NCBI GenBank assembly: GCA_021604585.1 | Contig: BQJG01000026.1 | Location: 1 to 44,964 of the forward strand | DNA: 44,964 nucleotides | Source: Hyphococcus sp. | GTDB taxonomy: Bacteria > Pseudomonadota > Alphaproteobacteria > Caulobacterales > Parvularculaceae | Reading direction: 5' to 3' | Translations under genes and position numbers: made by a program | The notes under the pieces: generated by a model | What the model saw: the letters and a program-made list of their open reading frames with translations, nothing else | The model's database searches: none | Told to the model about the DNA's origin: nothing | Shown here: positions 42,108 through 44,964 of the stretch, piece by piece | Layout of the letters: each line of letters starts with the position of its first letter | Position numbering within the stretch: position 1 is the first letter of the stretch

Positions 42108-42539
42108 TTAACGGCGGCCGCCGCGGTCACCGCGATCCCGGTCTCCCCGGTCGCGATCGCCACGATCACTACGATCCCGGTCGCCGCGATCACCACGATC
42201 ATTTCTGTCTCCGCGGTCACGGCGTGACAGAACCGGCGAGGGCTCTTCGTCGTGCTTGTCGACGCGAACAGTCAGCGCGCGCAGCACGTCGTCATTGATC
42301 TTTTCCTGACGCTCAAGCTCCGCGATCGCATCGCCAGTCGCCGTGATGTTAAACAGGCTGTAATGGCCTTTGCGATTTTTGCGGATTTTGTACTGCAGAC
42401 TGCGAAGGCCCCAATATTCGGACTTCTCAATCTTGCCGCCATGATCGGTGACGATCTTGGCGAGCGTTTCGGTCAGACCTTCGACCTGCGCGGGCGAGAT
42501 ATCCTGACGCGCAATAAATATATGTTCGTATAGCGGCAT
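42108..42539 (-). CDS. rpsF: 30S ribosomal protein S6 with Arg-Asp-Gly tail
   Basis: S6 binds S18 and 16S rRNA. The core (residues 1-105) starts MPLYEHIFIARQDISPAQV and includes EYWGLRSLQYKIRKNRKGHY. After it comes a tail of about 38 residues made of repeated RGDRD/RGDRN units and ending GGRR, likely disordered. In other bacteria S6 ends in acidic or charged tails, some modified by RimK. This tail is basic-acidic and unusually repetitive. It is the first gene of the operon; a structured leader lies upstream. Confidence 0.96.
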   Translation of the reverse strand: MPLYEHIFIARQDISPAQVEGLTETLAKIVTDHGGKIEKSEYWGLRSLQYKIRKNRKGHYSLFNITATGDAIAELERQEKINDDVLRALTVRVDKHDEEPSPVLSRRDRGDRNDRGDRGDRDRSDRGDRDRGDRDRGDRGGRR

Positions 42540-42610
42540 GTAGCCAGCTCCTACATTAGGCGACGGAGACTCGGGAACAGATCTGCTGGCGATCCGCCGG
42601 GCCTGTGGCT

Positions 42611-42665
42611 CGTGGAGGCTAAGGGACCATCCCTTGAACCAGCCCGGAAGGGCCAGCGCCTCACG
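42611..42665 (-). promoter_or_regulatory. Candidate S6:S18 autoregulatory leader RNA
   Basis: In the rpsF leader a closing stem (42611-42619 with 42658-42665, one bulged base) encloses two hairpins: AAGGGA/TCCCTT at 42621-42635 and GCCC/GGGC at 42642-42653. This three-way shape lies about 70 bp before the rpsF start. S6:S18 leader motifs are known in many bacteria. Identity with that family is inferred, not proven. Confidence 0.45.
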
Positions 42666-42687
42666 ACCATCGCTCGTGAAGCCGCGG

Positions 42688-42716
42688 GAGATAGACGAGT
42701 GAAGGGTTTATTGCAA
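42688..42716 (-). promoter_or_regulatory. Weak candidate promoter of the rpsF operon
   Basis: On the minus strand TTGCAA (42716-42711) and TATCTC (42693-42688) are spaced by 17 bases, as for a housekeeping sigma promoter. Transcription would start near 42680 and include the structured leader. The -10 match is poor. Confidence 0.25.
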
Positions 42717-42727
42717 GCGCGAAACCG

Positions 42728-43753
42728 CTATTTCTCGCCAAACCACCCGGCCAGCACTTCGGCGAAAAACTTGACCGTTTGCGCCTCATTGCAATGGGCG
42801 CCCGCATAGGCTTGGGCAGCGGCGCCCAGGCGGGCGGCGAGGTCGGGATCGGCATCAAGGTGGCGGATCGCGCCCGCAAGCGCTTCCGGGTCTCCTGGGG
42901 GAACCAAAATCCCTGTTTCGCCGTCCTTCAGATACTCGGCGGCGCCAGCCGAGTCGGTGACAATCTGAGCTTTACCGAGATGCATGGCGCCGACCAGCGA
43001 AACGAGGCCGCAGGGGGTGTCGCGGCCCCGCAGGGGTACAAGCGCGGCATTTGCGTGCTGGACGACGCCCCACGCTTCGGCGAAAGGCAGGTTAAATCGC
43101 ACCTCCAGATTGGCGGGTGGATTGAGACCAGCGAAATTGTGGGGACGCGCGACGGCGACAAATTTGAGGTGAGGGCAGAGGCGCGCCGCTTCGCACAGGA
43201 CTGCATAGTCGCGGGCCTCTCCACCAAGCGCCGCGAAATACTCGCCTTCAATACTGCGCGGCTGAAGGGATGATATTGGCGGCGCCACGCCCCACGGCGC
43301 CCGCAATATCTTGCTTCGTTCAATACCGAAGTAATCCGCGTAAAGGCCTTGTTCCGCATCGGTAAAAACAGCGAAAGCATCGACCTTCCTGAAGGCTTGC
43401 CTCATCAGAACTTTACGCGGCCCGGTGGGCAAATCGGTGAAATTAAACGAGAAAGCCAGATGCCGGGCGGTGGTGTCTTGTCTGCCGCCAGCCCATTCCG
43501 TCCACGCTGTTGTCCAGGGCCCATGGCTGACAATCAGATCGAAGGGTTTGTGTCTCGAGGCCTTTGCCAGCGATTGGGCGCCATGAAAGCGGCCAAGCGC
43601 CTTGGGGCCGGATTCAGCGGCCATGGTGAAACTGGTCCAGGTCAGCCGGCGGCCCGCGATCTCAAAATCTGCACTCATCAGTTCGCTCAGCCATGCCCAG
43701 TCCGGGTTTGGATTGTCTGAGATGTTGGCGATGCGAATGGGCGGCTTGGACAT
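42728..43753 (-). CDS. Glycosyltransferase (GT4-like)
   Basis: A 341-residue GT-B type transferase. The C-terminal half has the family pattern: an APWGVAPP strand after the hinge, then FAEAWGVVQHANAALVPLRG and GLVSLVGAMHLGKAQIVTDS, ending with AEYLKDGETGILVPPGDPEAL for the sugar-nucleotide site. The N-terminal half is less typical. The E-x7-E motif of GT4 is altered here. Donor and acceptor are unknown; it may act in envelope polysaccharide synthesis. It precedes rpsF on the same strand but has its own spacing and is probably separate. Confidence 0.82.
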   Translation of the reverse strand: MSKPPIRIANISDNPNPDWAWLSELMSADFEIAGRRLTWTSFTMAAESGPKALGRFHGAQSLAKASRHKPFDLIVSHGPWTTAWTEWAGGRQDTTARHLAFSFNFTDLPTGPRKVLMRQAFRKVDAFAVFTDAEQGLYADYFGIERSKILRAPWGVAPPISSLQPRSIEGEYFAALGGEARDYAVLCEAARLCPHLKFVAVARPHNFAGLNPPANLEVRFNLPFAEAWGVVQHANAALVPLRGRDTPCGLVSLVGAMHLGKAQIVTDSAGAAEYLKDGETGILVPPGDPEALAGAIRHLDADPDLAARLGAAAQAYAGAHCNEAQTVKFFAEVLAGWFGEK

Positions 43754-43782
43754 TTTTTCTGTGTTCTAAGTGGTTTGATCTT

Positions 43783-43930
43783 CTTCCCCCGCTTGCGGGG
43801 GAAGTGTCCAGACGCATCTTAATGATGCGAATGGACGAAGGGGGTGAGGAAGTCGAGCGTCGGCAGAAAATGCAAGCACATCAACCCCCTCCGGCCGCTT
43901 CGCGGCCACCTCCCCCGTACACGGGGGAGG
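43783..43930. repeat. Palindromic mosaic repeat element upstream of fabD
   Basis: At least four hairpins lie in 148 bp: CTTCCCCCGC/GCGGGGGAAG (43783-43804), CGCATC/GATGCG (43813-43829), GGCCGC/GCGGCC (43893-43907), and CCTCCCCCGT/ACGGGGGAGG (43909-43930). The first and last have perfect 10-bp stems. GGGGGT near 43840 can pair with ACCCCC near 43885, nesting the third. The style matches dispersed intergenic elements seen in many alphaproteobacteria. It fills most of the 270-bp gap between the glycosyltransferase and fabD genes. Confidence 0.75.
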
Positions 43931-44023
43931 AATTAGGTCGAGGCGCTCCTTGCCCTTGTGCGCCGCCCTCGCTATGTCCGCTGACCTGATAAGAATCGCA
44001 ATTAACCAAGGAGCCTCCGCGCA

Positions 44024-44959
44024 ATGACGCGAGCTTTTGTCTTTCCCGGTCAGGGCAGCCAGTCAGTCGGCATGGGCGCGGCGCTTGCCGACACATTTCC
44101 GGTCGCACGAGAAGTCTTTCAGGAAGTCGACGACGCGCTCGGGCAGAAACTGTTCAAGTTGATGTGCGACGGGCCGATGGAGGAATTGACCCTGACCGCC
44201 AATACCCAGCCGGCGCTGATGGCCCACTCGATGGCGGCCATGCGGGTGCTGGAGGCGGAAGCTGGCGCCGATGTTTCGGGGGCTATGTTCGTCGCTGGCC
44301 ATTCGCTCGGCGAGTATTCGGCCCTCTGTGCGGCGCGTGCGATCAGCCTTGCGGATACGGCGAAGCTGCTGCGGATCAGGGGCGAAGCTATGCAGGCGGC
44401 GGCGCCGGTGGGCGCGGGCGCCATGGCGGCGCTGATCGGCGCAGATCTTGAGACCGCGCAAAAGGCCATTGATGCAGCGGATGGCGCTGGCGTTTGCGAA
44501 ATCGCCAACGACAACGCGCCGGGCCAGGTGGTGATTTCCGGCGACAAGGCCCGTGTTGAAGCTGTCTGCGCAAACGCAAAAGCATTCGGCATTAAAATGG
44601 CGAAGTTGCTTCCTGTGTCGGCGCCGTTTCATTCCTCGCTTATGAAACCCGCAGCCGAACGCATGACCGAAGCGCTGGCGGCGGCGAAAATCTCAGCGCC
44701 AGTGACGACTTTGGTCGCCAATGTCACAGCCAAGGATGTCGCCAACCCGGCCTCTATTCGCGACCTGCTAGTTAAACAGGTGACGGGCCGCGTGCGGTGG
44801 ACGCAAAGCGTTCAACATATGACCGATGAAGGCTGTGAGACTTTTATTGAAGTCGGGTCTGGAAAAGTGCTGTCAGGTTTGATCAAGCGCATTGCACGCG
44901 ACGCGGCGACGCTTAATGTGAGCGAACCCGGCGATATCGATGCGTTTGTGAAAGCCTGA
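44024..44959 (+). CDS. fabD: Malonyl-CoA:ACP transacylase
   Basis: FabD loads malonate from CoA onto ACP for fatty acid elongation. It has 311 residues. The start is FVFPGQGSQSVGMG. The catalytic Ser94 lies in GHSLGEYSAL and His203 in VSAPFHSSLM. Arg in the LRIRGEAMQ helix binds the malonyl carboxylate. AAGGAG is 13-18 bases before the ATG. fabG, acpP and fabF probably follow outside the window, as in most proteobacteria. It is divergent from the glycosyltransferase and rpsF genes. Confidence 0.95.
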   Translation: MTRAFVFPGQGSQSVGMGAALADTFPVAREVFQEVDDALGQKLFKLMCDGPMEELTLTANTQPALMAHSMAAMRVLEAEAGADVSGAMFVAGHSLGEYSALCAARAISLADTAKLLRIRGEAMQAAAPVGAGAMAALIGADLETAQKAIDAADGAGVCEIANDNAPGQVVISGDKARVEAVCANAKAFGIKMAKLLPVSAPFHSSLMKPAAERMTEALAAAKISAPVTTLVANVTAKDVANPASIRDLLVKQVTGRVRWTQSVQHMTDEGCETFIEVGSGKVLSGLIKRIARDAATLNVSEPGDIDAFVKA

Positions 44960-44964
44960 CGCAA

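Noticed and set aside
42116..42230. Repeated CGRTCNCGGTC-like sequence considered as CRISPR or iteron
   Set aside because: It is the in-frame coding sequence of the S6 Arg-Asp-Gly tail.

Overview
The window looks like chromosomal DNA of a free-living alphaproteobacterium, probably near Parvularculales/Caulobacterales (inferred from gene order and protein style, not from a marker-gene search). Pointers are prmC followed by a DUF4167 gene, a cysteine-poor DksA, ribosomal protein S6 with a charged tail, the guaB-rsmB-guaA axis, the rpsF-rpsR-rplI-dnaB-alr block next to fabD, and palindromic repeats of the RIME type. Most of the window is core housekeeping DNA. There is no integrase, transposase, CRISPR array or phage structural gene.

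Layout. 1-3.2 kb: the 3' part of prmC, a DUF4167 protein, a short-chain dehydrogenase and a methyltransferase, all on the plus strand. 3.2-13.9 kb: pepP and prmA (minus), a DUF1579-like secreted protein (plus), a UvrD/PcrA helicase (minus), YegP and a GNAT acetyltransferase (plus), a secreted acidic protein (minus), an M28 peptidase lipoprotein (plus) and a SIMPL lipoprotein (minus). 14.0-17.2 kb: two tRNA genes (CAU and Leu-UAA), dusA, a TauE/SafE transporter and a FabH-type synthase. 17.2-24.7 kb: a sterol-desaturase-family enzyme, a divergent Crp/Fnr regulator with a perfect palindrome before its start codon, slyX, a phosphohexomutase, a CNT nucleoside transporter, a GFA-type zinc protein, a uracil-DNA-glycosylase-family protein, and a GH24 lysozyme with a C-terminal membrane anchor. 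24.7-27.4 kb: dksA, cspA, and a minus-strand operon of a DUF6249 membrane protein, an ECF sigma factor and a small two-helix membrane protein.

27.6-35.8 kb is the most interesting part. rlmE is followed by the first 24 codons of guaB, then a 700-bp insert with one unrecognised membrane-protein gene, then a complete guaB. The two guaB 5' ends differ almost only at synonymous positions and share a 30-bp near-identical core. That is the footprint of an insertion that supplied a replacement 5' end for the gene it entered. A minus-strand TPR-sulfotransferase gene separates guaB from rsmB. guaA is followed by a 2'-5' RNA-ligase-like gene with a single in-frame amber codon.

35.8-45 kb: a conserved hypothetical, mlaF and mlaE (lipid-asymmetry ABC transporter), alr, dnaB, and rplI, rpsR and rpsF behind a structured leader. 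Then come a glycosyltransferase, a large palindromic mosaic repeat and fabD. Together these genes serve translation (prmA, prmC, rlmE, rsmB, dusA, S6/S18/L9, tRNAs), guanine nucleotide synthesis (guaB, guaA), envelope and lipid homeostasis (alr, mlaEF, fabD, fabH) and DNA maintenance (dnaB, uvrD, the UDG-family protein).
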